Shown: positions 9,361 through 18,436, numbered from the stretch's first letter. The stretch is DNA of 64,000 bases from Stenomitos frigidus ULC18 (GCF_003003795.1 NZ_PVWK01000083.1:62001-126000); one strand, 5' to 3'. Made by a program: numbers and translations. Notes: a model not told the origin generated them from the sequence alone.

Positions 9361-9530
9361 ACAAACCTCCAATCTCCATTCGAATCGATCTCAATATTAA
9401 TGTCTTCTTTTGACAAAATGATCACATGCCCAGTGCGCATATCGATCGTCACCAGATCAATCGAGCAGTATTTGCTGGTTAAATCACAGCAAAGCTGAAA
9501 ACATCTCAACGCTTGTGCTGTAGTGTACAT
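9357..9530 (-). CDS. DUF6888-like small protein
   Basis: This 57-residue ORF starts at the ATG at 9530 and ends at the TGA at 9357-9359, overlapping the next gene by four bases. It reads MYTTAQALRCFQLCCDLTSK, then IDLVTIDMRTGHVIIL and ends NGDWRFV. That matches the DUF6888 pattern from memory: a Cys-containing N-terminal helix, a beta region and a terminal G-[ED]-W-R-F motif. The function is unknown. It is the first gene of a two-gene, translationally coupled unit convergent with the Mrr gene. Confidence 0.7.
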   Translation of the reverse strand: MYTTAQALRCFQLCCDLTSKYCSIDLVTIDMRTGHVIILSKEDINIEIDSNGDWRFV

Positions 9531-9665
9531 TCTATTCTCACCCTCAATGTCTGCCTAGATATAACCTCACAGGATACCCGATAGAGACAACAGGGTTAGT
9601 GGACAGTTGCGGCCTCATAACAAGACGTATGATGCTGGGTGACACTTAAAACCACCTATACAAAG

Positions 9666-11072
9666 CTACTTGTAGAAGCGAGTGGCAAAGTTTTGCGATC
9701 GCGTTGGTGATAACTCCCGTGCTTTGAGAATAGCCGCAGCGAGGAAGGCATACGACAGTAGCCCCACCAGCGCTAGAAAGACGGGACTAATACTACCGAC
9801 TGTGTTCCAGAGGGCGTGGAGTCCAGAGGCGGTGAAATAGCCGATGCCCAGGATGAGCCAGCGGCGGCGCGATCGCAGTACGCTCAGTCCAATAAAGTAA
9901 CCCAGGTAACCACTGTAGGCCATGTGCCCTGCCACCGAACCCAGGACGCGTGGAATCAGCAGTTGCAAGCTAGCGAGTTGAGCAGCACCTTCGCCGGACG
10001 ATAGCGTAGCTTTATACACTTCAGGCAAATACTGCGCTAGCGTTTCCAGTAAAGTGAAACCAACAGCAGAGGCGCTGCCTAGCAAGATGCCATCCAGAGG
10101 TTCCCAAACGCCGATGCGTTCTCGATTGGGCGATCGCAGCTGTGTACCCAGCCAATAGGCAGCAAAGACTGGAATCGCTTTCAGCAATTCTTCCATCAGC
10201 CCTGCACCAAAAAACATCTTGACTAGCAAGATTGGCAAGGCAACTGGCGCATCACCTGTGGGCAAGTCGCCCGGTAAAACTTGCCGAAACACAAAAACGA
10301 ACAGCTTGAGCACTGGGCTCAGCAGCAGCAATAACGTAAAGACAGCGGCTCCAGACAGAATCCACCAGGGTTTATGCTTACCACATAGTTCGTAGACAAA
10401 GTAGTAGGCAGCACCGGCAAGATACGCTGCCAGCAGCATATTGAACGCCAATGGATTGCCGACCGCCACAAACATCAGCACCACAAAAGCAACAGTAATG
10501 CCGCCCGGAAGCAAATATGCTTTATGGGTGAGTTGTCGGCCTGTAGAAAGAATTGGAAAAAGCTGTGTCAGACTAATAGCATCCGGTTCAGGGCGACGGC
10601 GCGGTGGACTGGTGGCTGCGAGTCGATCTGGCACAGAAGGCGGTTTACGACGAGTCACTGACGGCAGATTCACGTTCGCCGATGGTGGCGGTGGAGCAGG
10701 GATGACTCTGGATTGGCACTCAAAGATAAACTCAGGCCCGTTCTGACCCAGCGTAATGCGATCGCCGGGTTGCAAAACCCGATACTCTCGTAGTCTTTCT
10801 CCATTCAAAAGCGTACCGTTAGCGCTGCTAAGGTCACCAACTTGCCAGAAACGGGTGCCCTCTGGCGACTCAAAACCTAACACTGGTTTCACTTCTGCAT
10901 GTCGTCGCGACACAGCCCGATAGACCAATGGGTCCAAGACAACCTGACAATGTGGATCACGCCCAAGTATGACCGTCTCCGTCATCGATAGCGGATACAG
11001 GGGTTGTTCTCCAACGTTGTCACCAGAAGGTAACAGCCGCAGAAATGTTGTGTAACGATCCGTTCCCGTCAT
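9666..11072 (-). CDS. FHA domain protein fused to PrsW-type intramembrane protease
   Basis: This 468-residue protein has an N-terminal FHA domain at about residues 20-115 (VILGRDPHCQVVLDP, AVSRRHAEV, SSANGTLLNGE). A Pro/Arg-rich linker (about 120-165) leads to a multi-pass membrane domain. The membrane part carries PrsW family motifs: the Glu-Glu pair in MEELLKAIPVF, DGILLGSASAVGFTLLET, and His-containing segments VAGHMAYSGYLGYFIG and GLHALWN. PrsW proteases cleave membrane proteins such as anti-sigma factors in Bacillus. The FHA fusion suggests control by a phosphothreonine ligand. It is the second FHA protein within 5 kb. Confidence 0.88.
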   Translation of the reverse strand: MTGTDRYTTFLRLLPSGDNVGEQPLYPLSMTETVILGRDPHCQVVLDPLVYRAVSRRHAEVKPVLGFESPEGTRFWQVGDLSSANGTLLNGERLREYRVLQPGDRITLGQNGPEFIFECQSRVIPAPPPPSANVNLPSVTRRKPPSVPDRLAATSPPRRRPEPDAISLTQLFPILSTGRQLTHKAYLLPGGITVAFVVLMFVAVGNPLAFNMLLAAYLAGAAYYFVYELCGKHKPWWILSGAAVFTLLLLLSPVLKLFVFVFRQVLPGDLPTGDAPVALPILLVKMFFGAGLMEELLKAIPVFAAYWLGTQLRSPNRERIGVWEPLDGILLGSASAVGFTLLETLAQYLPEVYKATLSSGEGAAQLASLQLLIPRVLGSVAGHMAYSGYLGYFIGLSVLRSRRRWLILGIGYFTASGLHALWNTVGSISPVFLALVGLLSYAFLAAAILKARELSPTRSQNFATRFYK

Positions 11073-11183
11073 TGTCGGGGGATTCTGACCAGTTTCTAAA
11101 GGGGCTAAGTGGTTAAAAACTACCTGTAGTGATAGCTGCGTTTCCTCTTCTCTACACCCTACACTGTCTACCCTACCTTCTGT

Positions 11184-11378
11184 CTACTGGTTTGCCCGCG
11201 TATCGCGCACAGCCGCCAGGAAAAACACAACCGTGAGAGGCACACTGACTGCCAAAATAACTCCCGTCAACACATTGCCTAGCTGCGGAATACCTGATGC
11301 TAGCTCGAAGACTGAACCGACAGCAGCGATCGCGGTAATGCACGATCCACCCAGAAACACACCACTCTTTGGAGTCAC
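11184..11378 (-). CDS. Small membrane protein, hypothetical
   Basis: This 64-residue ORF begins at a GTG (11378). It contains two hydrophobic segments (GGSCITAIAAVGSVFELASG and LTGVILAVSVPLTVVFFLAA) with a short polar end. It is not recognised. It lies upstream of the FHA-PrsW gene on the same strand with a gap of about 110 bp, and downstream of peptide deformylase. It may be a small partner of the membrane protease, but the sequence gives no direct evidence. Confidence 0.55.
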   Translation of the reverse strand: MTPKSGVFLGGSCITAIAAVGSVFELASGIPQLGNVLTGVILAVSVPLTVVFFLAAVRDTRANQ

Positions 11379-11453
11379 GTTGCTTTATTCCCAAGTTTTA
11401 AGTTTTGAGCTTTAGGTTGTGAGCTGGCGGCTGGAACACCTGGCTCACAACTC

Positions 11454-12020
11454 TCAGTTTTCTACAGGCTTCACTGCATTCGCAGAAAAGCCGTGCTTGG
11501 TAAGTGCCTCGTTTAACATGAGCGCATTTTCGACCCGGTCAACGAACAACACACCATTCAGGTGATCAATCTCATGCTGGATGCAGCAAGCTAGCAGACC
11601 CGTTGCTGATAATTTTTGTGGGCGACCCTGATCATCCTTATAAGACACTTCGATCGCGGCGGGACGCTTGACATCAAGATAAACGCCTGGAATACTCAGG
11701 CAACCTTCTTGAGTCACCGCAAGCTCCCGACTCGCTTGCTTTACAACAGGATTGATCAAAATCAAGGGTGGTGTTGCGGCTTCATCGGGCTCACAATCAA
11801 TCACAATCAGCTGCTTGTTGACACCAGACTGGGGCGCTGCCAAGCCAATACCATCCGCGCTATACATGGTTTGCAGCATTTCGCGCACCAGCTGCTTTAC
11901 CTCAGCATCAACCTTCGCGATACGCTTTGCGGGCTGACGCAGCACGCGATCGCCCAACCGATAAATGGTTAGGGGTGGCTTTGCTAGCTTCTTTTTCTCA
12001 ACCAAAACCTCAGCAGTCAT
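11454..12020 (-). CDS. def: Peptide deformylase
   Basis: This enzyme removes the formyl group from nascent proteins. I chose the ATG at 12020 (188 residues) because it gives a normal length. The longer open frame to 12224 adds a non-family N-terminus. All three metal-site motifs are present: GIGLAAPQSG, EGCLSIPG and HEIDHLNG, which provide the metal-binding Cys and two His residues and the catalytic Glu. The start MTAEVLVEKKKLAKPP followed by IYRLGDRVLRQPA is typical of cyanobacterial type 1B deformylases. Confidence 0.93.
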   Translation of the reverse strand: MTAEVLVEKKKLAKPPLTIYRLGDRVLRQPAKRIAKVDAEVKQLVREMLQTMYSADGIGLAAPQSGVNKQLIVIDCEPDEAATPPLILINPVVKQASRELAVTQEGCLSIPGVYLDVKRPAAIEVSYKDDQGRPQKLSATGLLACCIQHEIDHLNGVLFVDRVENALMLNEALTKHGFSANAVKPVEN

Positions 12021-12408
12021 GAATCTATCACTCGCAGCGAACGTCTGATGTCGGAATGATTCCGCCTTATTTCTATAGTAGCCAATTCTGATGGCGGACT
12101 GGCAGTCTGCCAGCAATTGATTTTTCTTGAAGACCCCAGTTTGTGAGTAACCAGCACTCGGCAGATCGCTCAGTGTGATAGCGAGTAACCGTCTTACGGC
12201 GGTCTGCAGGCCAAGGCGGTACACATCTGGAACTTAATGAGCTATAGCCTTTTTCATTCCTGCCGCCTGCTGTATCTAACAAGCGACTAAAAACGGCGAT
12301 ACCGGTCTCAAATGCTACCGATGTATCCATAATTATTTTGCTGAGTGGCTGCTTTGTCTTACAATGCACCCATTAAAACGACTTTGATCAGGGAGAAGTA
12401 AAAAGTTT

Positions 12409-12834
12409 ATGGCACGCACTAACGGCGGTTTTTTAGCTGATTTCCAAAAGTTTGTTTTGCAGGGCAACGTGATTGATCTAGCGGTTGCCGTGGTGATCGG
12501 CGGCGCGTTTGGCAAAATTGTCGAGTCTTTCGTTGGCGATATTATTACACCTGCGCTTTTGGGCCCTGCATTGAAAGCTGCTGGCGTTGATGGGATCGAA
12601 AAGCTATCGGCTAACGGCATTAAGTACGGTGTTTTTCTCTCTACCGTCATTAATTTTCTAGTGATTGCCTTCGTCATTTTCCTGGTGATTCGCGCCTTTG
12701 AGAAGGCGAAAAAGCGGCTCTCTCGGCATGAGGCGGTCGAAGTAGCAGCACCTGACCCCACTATTGTGGCGCAAGAACGCACAGTCGCCGCGCTCGATCG
12801 CCTCTCAAGCGCATTAGAAACCCGCAGTCTATAA
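12409..12834 (+). CDS. mscL: Large-conductance mechanosensitive channel
   Basis: This 141-residue protein releases osmolytes on hypo-osmotic shock. The N-terminal helix and first membrane segment read FQKFVLQGNVIDLAVAVVIG, the MscL signature, followed by the periplasmic loop and a second membrane segment (VINFLVIAFVIFLVIRAFEK). The C-terminal tail is charged and helical. A GGGAGAAG Shine-Dalgarno-like sequence lies about 10 bp before the ATG. It converges with the fasciclin gene, whose stop lies only a base or two away, leaving no room for a separate terminator. Confidence 0.95.
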   Translation: MARTNGGFLADFQKFVLQGNVIDLAVAVVIGGAFGKIVESFVGDIITPALLGPALKAAGVDGIEKLSANGIKYGVFLSTVINFLVIAFVIFLVIRAFEKAKKRLSRHEAVEVAAPDPTIVAQERTVAALDRLSSALETRSL

Positions 12835-12835
12835 G

Positions 12836-13258
12836 TTACGAGTGACCAGCCAGGATGGCAGGTATCAAGACGCGATCGATCACATGAATCACGCCGTTGT
12901 CGGTCAAAATATCCATTTTGACGACAGTAGCATCGTTTACCTTGATACTGCCATTGCTATGGTTGATCGCCAAAATTGATCCCTCTTCTGTAGGGGCTTC
13001 TTCAATCTGGGCTAAGTCGTCCGATCGCGCATCGCCAGACAAGATGTGATACATGACAATGCGTTTGAGCTTGGCGTGATCTTGCAAAAGTTCGTCTAAC
13101 GTCCCCTCTGGCAGCGTTGCGAACGCTTCATCTGTAGGAGCGAGTACAGTCATGGGGCCTTCGCTCTCCAGAAAAGCCGTTAGCCCTGCCGCATCAATGG
13201 CGGTGAGTAACGTTTTAAAATTACCTGCACTAGCGGCTGTTTTAACTAAATTTGCCAT
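12836..13258 (-). CDS. Fasciclin (FAS1) domain protein
   Basis: The start at 13258 gives a 140-residue protein made of one FAS1 domain with no leader. The longer frame to 13321 adds 21 unlikely residues. The H1 box (MTVLAPTDEAFATLPEGTLD) and H2-like box (GVIHVIDRVLIP) with the YH motif (MYHILSGD) are clear. Single-domain cytoplasmic or periplasmic FAS1 proteins are common in cyanobacteria and are thought to mediate adhesion or protein interaction. The precise role here is unknown. Confidence 0.9.
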   Translation of the reverse strand: MANLVKTAASAGNFKTLLTAIDAAGLTAFLESEGPMTVLAPTDEAFATLPEGTLDELLQDHAKLKRIVMYHILSGDARSDDLAQIEEAPTEEGSILAINHSNGSIKVNDATVVKMDILTDNGVIHVIDRVLIPAILAGHS

Positions 13259-13342
13259 CGATTTGCTCAGCTCTCGTAGTCTTACCTGTCTATCAGTAAG
13301 GGCTGAATGGCTGCAATGCATCCCTCAAAGGAGAGACCCGCA

Positions 13343-14332
13343 CTAACGGTTGCTGCGCGACTCACGATCGCCCAGTTGCCGCAGAAAAAATTCTTCTAAC
13401 GAGGGGCGCGCTAGATTGACGGTAATGATTTGGGCACCCATCAGATTCAGGCTGGAGAGAAAATCGTACGGATCGCCCTTGAGTTGTCCCTGCCAGTAAC
13501 CGTCCCGAAAGTCTAGATTCAGCATGCGTTTTTTGATGACATCCAAGCTACCGCCACGACCTTTGATGGTGTAAGTTTCGGCAACGCCCAGAAGCTCGTG
13601 CAAGGAACCGCTACAGATCAAATCGCCTTCAGCGAGAATGGCAATGCGATCGCAAACGATTTCCACATCAGACAGCACATGACTGTTGAAGAAAATCGTC
13701 TTGCCCTGCGCTTTGAGCGAGAGAATAATCTCGCGAATCTGGTAGCGTCCCATCGGGTCTAGCCCTGACATCGGTTCGTCGAGAAAGACTAGCTCTGGAT
13801 CGTTGATCAAGGCTTGCGCCAAGCCAACGCGCTGCAGCATCCCTTTAGAGTATTGACGTAGCTGCTTTTTGCGAGCCGCTGACTGTGCCAAACCAACGAG
13901 ATCGAGAAGTTGGGGAATGCGCTGTCGCTGCACCGATCGCGGGATCTGGAACAGTCCTGCAGTGAATTCAAGGATTTCCCAGCCAGTGAGGTAGTCGTAG
14001 AAATAAGGGTTCTCAGGTAGATAGCCAATCCGTTGCTTGACCGCGCGATCGCCCAGCGGCGCTCCCAGCAACAGCCCTCGACCAGCCGATGGACGGACAA
14101 TGCCCAACAACGTTTTGAGGAGAGTCGTTTTGCCAGCACCGTTGGGCCCTAGCAGCCCAAAGGTTTCTCCTTGCAACACTTTGAGGGTGCAGCCTTTGAG
14201 AGAGACCACTTTCTGATTGAGCCAAAAACCAGCCCGGTAGGTTTTCCTCAGCTCATAGGTTTCCACCACGGGTGGGTGGTCAACCGGGGAGAGAGCGCTG
14301 GTAGAGTCAATGACAGTAGGCATGTAATTCAA
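13343..14332 (-). CDS. ABC transporter ATP-binding protein (ABC-2/CcmA-like)
   Basis: This 329-residue ATPase shows Walker A LGPNGAGKTTLLK, a signature of the type YSKGMLQRVGLAQAL as in ABC-2 exporters, Walker B LVFLDEPMSGLDP and the switch FFNSHVLSDVE. The C-terminal 90 residues form an extra domain ending ARPSLEEFFLRQL, common in drug, lipid or gliding-type exporters. A second ATG nine bases downstream (14323) is an alternative start. No permease is adjacent, so the partner and the substrate are unknown. Confidence 0.88.
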   Translation of the reverse strand: MNYMPTVIDSTSALSPVDHPPVVETYELRKTYRAGFWLNQKVVSLKGCTLKVLQGETFGLLGPNGAGKTTLLKTLLGIVRPSAGRGLLLGAPLGDRAVKQRIGYLPENPYFYDYLTGWEILEFTAGLFQIPRSVQRQRIPQLLDLVGLAQSAARKKQLRQYSKGMLQRVGLAQALINDPELVFLDEPMSGLDPMGRYQIREIILSLKAQGKTIFFNSHVLSDVEIVCDRIAILAEGDLICSGSLHELLGVAETYTIKGRGGSLDVIKKRMLNLDFRDGYWQGQLKGDPYDFLSSLNLMGAQIITVNLARPSLEEFFLRQLGDRESRSNR

Positions 14333-14711
14333 AAGTCTGACAAATTTGCTAATTGGCGGGTCTGAAAGCGCGATGAGGGCGGACTATGAAAACCAACTGT
14401 ACATGAGATTATGAACTCTAGCAGGTGGTTGTATGGCTTTGTGCACATACAGCCAAAGACGATTTTCAATCATCTTTAATCCCAGCTTTACGGCGATCGA
14501 TTCTCTATTTTGCCGATCATTTGATCCGTTCGGCGGAATCCCCCAAGATTCTGCCGAAACGCTTAAACTTTGTTTATACGTTCTTAGGCTTGGAGCCTTG
14601 CTTAAGTACAGTGGGCTTAGCTGCAAGACTTTTCTAGCTGTGATTAGGTTTCCCGCTTGACGCGCTAATTACAACAGACAATGAACGAACCGATAACGCA
14701 GAGGAGAACCG
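14333..14711. other. Intergenic region without a supported gene
   Basis: This 380-bp gap lies between the ABC ATPase start and a small membrane protein gene. Open frames of 70-80 codons overlap each other on both strands and have no family features. I see no tRNA, clear hairpin terminator or repeat array. It should hold the divergent promoters. Confidence 0.5.
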
Positions 14712-14879
14712 ATGGACCGTTCGAAAATTGTGGCGATCGTGACTGGAGCAATCGCAGTAGTGCTCAGTCTTGCTTACTTGGTGGTTGTACAACTGCTGGA
14801 TATGCGCGGTGAGATGGTGCCCGCACCAATTGGTTGGATACCGCTCATGAATGCGATCGTTCAGGTTCTCGTTCACTAA
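14712..14879 (+). CDS. Small single-pass membrane protein, conserved type
   Basis: This 55-residue ORF (ATG at 14712, TAA at 14877) has a GAGGAG ribosome-binding site at 14701-14706. It has one membrane segment (IVAIVTGAIAVVLSLAYLVV) near residues 6-26 and a short tail QLLDMRGEMVPAPIGW. I recall similar tiny proteins in other cyanobacteria but know no function. It sits about 55 bp upstream of the frameshifted phosphatase-family gene and may share its transcript. Confidence 0.75.
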   Translation: MDRSKIVAIVTGAIAVVLSLAYLVVVQLLDMRGEMVPAPIGWIPLMNAIVQVLVH

Positions 14880-14933
14880 TTTACACTGGGTTGCTATTGC
14901 TTTGGCTAAAGGTTCTCCGCGATCGTCCCTGCG

Positions 14934-15877
14934 TTGGCTCTTTACAGCAGGCTTGTTACTGGCTGCATAGCCACACTGCTCTCCCTGACAGGCTATGTGG
15001 GAGCGCTGCACTGGTATTTAGATTTAACGACACACTTCAAACGACAGTATCTGCTCGTGGGTGTCTTTACGTTGGCGGCTGGCTGGTTGTGGGGCGATCG
15101 ACGTTGGCGTCACGGGTTGCTCAGTGTGAGCCTGCTCTGCATAGCGCTCAATCTCGTTGAAATTGTGCCGTGGTATGTTCCCCAGCCAGCAAGTGCCTCG
15201 TCACCAGCAGTGCCATTGCGCCTGCTGCACTCGAATATGCTGGTGAGAAATCGGCATTACGACAGCGTCATTGCTCTGGTGAGAGACGTGAAGCCGGACA
15301 TCGCCATTTTTCAGGAAGTGAATGCTGGGTGGCTAACGGCGTTAGAGGCCATCCGCGATCAACTTCCCTATTCCTATGCTGAACCTAATGCTGTTGGCTT
15401 TGGCAATGTCATTTACAGCGCGTTACCGCTTGAGCAGCCGTCAGTAAAGTTTTTGGGGCAGACGAAAGTTTCAAGTATTGTGACACGGGTCAAGAAAGGG
15501 GAAAAAACGGTGACACTGCTGACAACCCATCCACCCCCACCGATCCGACCAGCACTGTTTCAGTCGCGCAATCAACTGCTGGCTGGGATCGCACCGTATG
15601 TACGATCGCAAACGAGCCCAGTGATACTTGTCGGCGATTTCAACGTTAGTCTTTGGTCGCCTTACTACAAGCGCTTGGAGGCTGACAGTGGCTTGCGAAA
15701 CAGTCGTGCTGGCTTCGGCATTTTGCCTAGCTGGTCGCCCCGTCTTGGCTACCGTGGCTGGCGATTCCCATTGACCACTGCCTGCTGAGCCCAGAGCTCG
15801 TGACGCTGAAGACACAGATAGAACGCTATGTTGGGTCTGATCACCGGCCACTGCTGGTAGAGTTGGCAATTCCGTAA
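14934..15877 (+). pseudogene. Endonuclease/exonuclease/phosphatase family protein, interrupted by a frameshift
   Basis: The first frame (TTG start at 14934) runs to a stop at 15788. It encodes three hydrophobic N-terminal segments and then an EEP nuclease/phosphatase domain (LRLLHSNMLVRNRHYDSVIA, PDIAIFQEVN, GDFNVSLWSPYY). The last conserved part, IPIDHCLLSPELVTLK to VGSDHRPLLVELAIP, is encoded in another frame and stops at 15877. Adding one C to the CCCC run at 15738-15741 joins the two parts naturally as SWSPPSWLPWLAIPIDH. The catalytic SDH motif is therefore lost in the sequence as given. This is either a real mutation or an assembly error at a short homopolymer. The start is also uncertain because no ATG precedes the domain. 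Confidence 0.8.
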
Positions 15878-16052
15878 GCCTGTATCTTTCTCCAACTTGT
15901 GTGTGTTTTCCAACTTGGTCAGGTGAAAATTTCCCCCTGCGATGTTCCACCTGGGTAGCGGTTTGGGCACGTTGAGATCAGCCTGATTGGATTGATCGAA
16001 ACTAGCCGCTCCAGTCATTGCGCTACTTGCCAAGAGAACTTTAGGAGAAAAC

Positions 16053-16523
16053 ATGTCTAAACGTAAATTACCTCGCGGTGGTGGTACCCAGGTTGCTTTA
16101 AGTCCAGAATTGGCGATCGCCGCGATCGGGCTTTTCTCTGTTTATGCTGATGGTGAAGCTACTGGCGACATGGAAGCCGAAGCGCTCGGCGAAATGCTAT
16201 CGGCGATCGACCTGTACGAAGATTACTCGGAAGAAGACTTTGCCGCGCTGGGCACCGAGGTTGGGAATCTGATCAACGAAGAAGGAATTGAGGCTGTCGT
16301 AGCGCAGGCGATCGCCACTGCCAGAGACGAAGGCATTCAAGAAGCAGCGTTTGCGGTTGCTGCATACGTCGTTGCGGCCGATGGAGAAGTGCCTGAAGAC
16401 GAACAGGAGTATATCAACAGCTTGTTTCAGGCGTTGGGCATTTCGGAAAATCGGGCAAACGCAATCATTGACGAGCTGTTTTCGGAAGAGGACGAAGAAA
16501 ACGAAGAAGACGAAGAGGAATAA
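16053..16523 (+). CDS. TerB-like (tellurite resistance/DjlA-type) helical domain protein
   Basis: This 156-residue acidic protein contains a TerB-type domain at about residues 15-145. It has two similar halves, each with a conserved acidic turn: LFSVYADGEATGDMEAEAL and AAYVVAADGEVPEDEQEYI. The tail is almost pure Glu/Asp (from about residue 145). TerB-like domains bind divalent metals through these acidic residues. A hairpin terminator follows the stop. The physiological role in cyanobacteria is not established. Confidence 0.82.
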   Translation: MSKRKLPRGGGTQVALSPELAIAAIGLFSVYADGEATGDMEAEALGEMLSAIDLYEDYSEEDFAALGTEVGNLINEEGIEAVVAQAIATARDEGIQEAAFAVAAYVVAADGEVPEDEQEYINSLFQALGISENRANAIIDELFSEEDEENEEDEEE

Positions 16524-16556
16524 GCGTCGCTGAAGTTTCTGCTGGGTATAGGATTA

Positions 16557-16593
16557 GCCCCCTGTTGCTTTATCTCGGCTTCAGGGGTTTTTT
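16557..16593 (+). terminator. Rho-independent terminator after the TerB-like gene
   Basis: The arms CCCCTG (16559-16564) and CAGGGG (16582-16587) pair around a 17-base loop and are followed by six T residues. It lies about 35 bp after the stop codon on the plus strand. Confidence 0.75.
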
Positions 16594-16632
16594 AGTGCGA
16601 TCGTGCGATGAAATTGAATCCCAAAAGTGTCC

Positions 16633-18243
16633 TCACGAGCGATTCCACTCCTCTAAATCGGCATCAAGTTTGGCTTTGAGTTCCAGGGGCAGCTGGACTT
16701 CGGGCAAAAGCGGTTGATCGTCTGTGTCAGAAGGTTCGCGATCGAGATTCAGCGGTTTCACCACGCGAGTAATCGCTTCCTGGACAAAGGCGCGGACAAA
16801 CTCATCCTTGCGGTTCAGCTGAAATTGTCGCTGCACCACTTCAGTCATGCCACCATCGCCCCAATCCTGGTCATGACGAAAGTATTCGATAAAGCTTTTG
16901 CCAGCAATGCGGGTCAGGTAGGCTGCGCTGACGCCTTGGATGGCACGGCCCACTAGAAGACCGCCCAAACTAAATTCCAGAGCCGTTGCCACTAGCGTCA
17001 ATACGCCTTTGACAATGCCCAAACTCGCCAGCGTTTTGCCCAGCGACAGCGCCAGTTCTCGCCCTCGCTCCAGGTTGATCTCGCAGCCGTAGAGTCGGCC
17101 AATTTCGACGACCATTTGAGCGTTGATGGCCGCTGTTGCTAACAGATCCACCACAGGTAGAGGCGTAACAGCAATGACCCCAGCGCTAATCCACTGGAAG
17201 CGATCGACAATTTTTTCTGCCTGCCGTCGTCGTTGGGCGTCAATCAAGTAACGGGCTTTCTCACCCAAACGCTGGGACTGCAGCAAGATGTTATCGGCAA
17301 TCAGATCCTCGCCTTCAGCGCGCAGCACAGCCACCATCCGGCGAATCAGGGGCATGATATTAGGATCAGGCTGAACGGTTTCGCCCTCCAGAACGATCGC
17401 AGCCGGGTTCGCGGCCGTCGCAATCACATCGGCTGGAGCCACCAGACCACGCACACGTCCTCGTAACTGCGCCAGGATCACATCGCGATCGCTGTCCGGG
17501 TAAAGGTCAGCTTTGTTGAGGATGATGAGCGATCGCTTGCCAATTTCTGCCAGCGTTTGTAGCGGGTCGTATTCCGACTGGCGCAGATCGTTGTCCAACA
17601 CAAACAACAGCAGATCGGCTTCAGTGGCTAATTGTCGTGCCAGTTGCTCTCGTTCCGTCCCAGCCACACCTGCTTCGAGAATGCCCGGCGTATCGATGAT
17701 GAGAATCTTACGATTTAGACCTTTCAGCTTGAGAGCATAAGTTTCGCCAACTTCGGTCGTGCCCATCGCGGCACCAACCTTGCCTGCCATGCGCCCAATT
17801 AACGCATTCACCAGCGATGTTTTGCCTGCTGACCCTGTGCCGAAAACGACAATTTGCAGGTTGCCCCGTGAAAGGGTTTGCTCAATCTCGCGCGATCGCA
17901 TCAACAACTCTTGCCGCGCCACCTCATCTTGGATCTGGCTCACCTGCTGACGCACTGCTTTTAGTGTTTCTTCAGCCGCTTCTGTTTTGGCAGCGGGCAC
18001 CTGGGGGCTGCGGCGAGCCTGCTTACGGCGCTGTTGAGTGCGAGGCACCACAAACAAATAGTAGATCAAGGCTCCAACAAGAACTGCCAGCAACGCCACG
18101 ATCAGCACCAGCAATGCCTGAGATAGCAGCGGGTACGCATAAAGCTGCCAGGAAAGCCGAGTGAGAGAATCAATCAGCCAGATTATTAGCCCCAAAATCA
18201 GAGCTAGACCAGCGAGCAGAATAAGAAGGCGCGACGGCGGCAT
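16633..18243 (-). CDS. Membrane-associated GTPase with DUF697 domain
   Basis: This 536-residue protein begins with two membrane segments (about residues 4-27 and 38-67). A GTPase domain follows: P-loop FGTGSAGKTSLVNAL, G3 IIDTPGILEAG and G4 ILNKADLY. The C-terminal half is a DUF697-type region (VDLLATAAINAQMVVEIGRL) with hydrophobic helices. Such Era/YcjF-like GTPases are conserved in cyanobacteria and may act in membrane or envelope homeostasis. The exact role is unknown. The gene converges with the TerB-like gene. Confidence 0.87.
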   Translation of the reverse strand: MPPSRLLILLAGLALILGLIIWLIDSLTRLSWQLYAYPLLSQALLVLIVALLAVLVGALIYYLFVVPRTQQRRKQARRSPQVPAAKTEAAEETLKAVRQQVSQIQDEVARQELLMRSREIEQTLSRGNLQIVVFGTGSAGKTSLVNALIGRMAGKVGAAMGTTEVGETYALKLKGLNRKILIIDTPGILEAGVAGTEREQLARQLATEADLLLFVLDNDLRQSEYDPLQTLAEIGKRSLIILNKADLYPDSDRDVILAQLRGRVRGLVAPADVIATAANPAAIVLEGETVQPDPNIMPLIRRMVAVLRAEGEDLIADNILLQSQRLGEKARYLIDAQRRRQAEKIVDRFQWISAGVIAVTPLPVVDLLATAAINAQMVVEIGRLYGCEINLERGRELALSLGKTLASLGIVKGVLTLVATALEFSLGGLLVGRAIQGVSAAYLTRIAGKSFIEYFRHDQDWGDGGMTEVVQRQFQLNRKDEFVRAFVQEAITRVVKPLNLDREPSDTDDQPLLPEVQLPLELKAKLDADLEEWNRS

Positions 18244-18436
18244 GAAGACATCTGTGATTTACCTGCCTTTCATTCTAGTTCCCTACTTTTTTTTGGATGC
18301 GCACGGCCTTGTCCGAAAAGATTGTTAAGCTTGCTGCGATCGACACCTTAGAAAGCTACTGTAACCAGAGATGCCAGACGGCTCACAGCTCTGGCAACAC
18401 GAGTTGTTGTGTACAAACGTTGAAAAAAGGAATCTT

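Noticed and set aside
11454-12224. Peptide deformylase with a 68-residue N-terminal extension
   Set aside because: The extension has no family similarity and the internal ATG at 12020 gives the normal protein start and length.
14834-15160. A 108-residue frame before the phosphatase-family gene
   Set aside because: It overlaps the small membrane protein and the hydrophobic N-terminus of the EEP protein in a different frame, and no family features are seen. A second frameshift near 14950 was considered but not supported.
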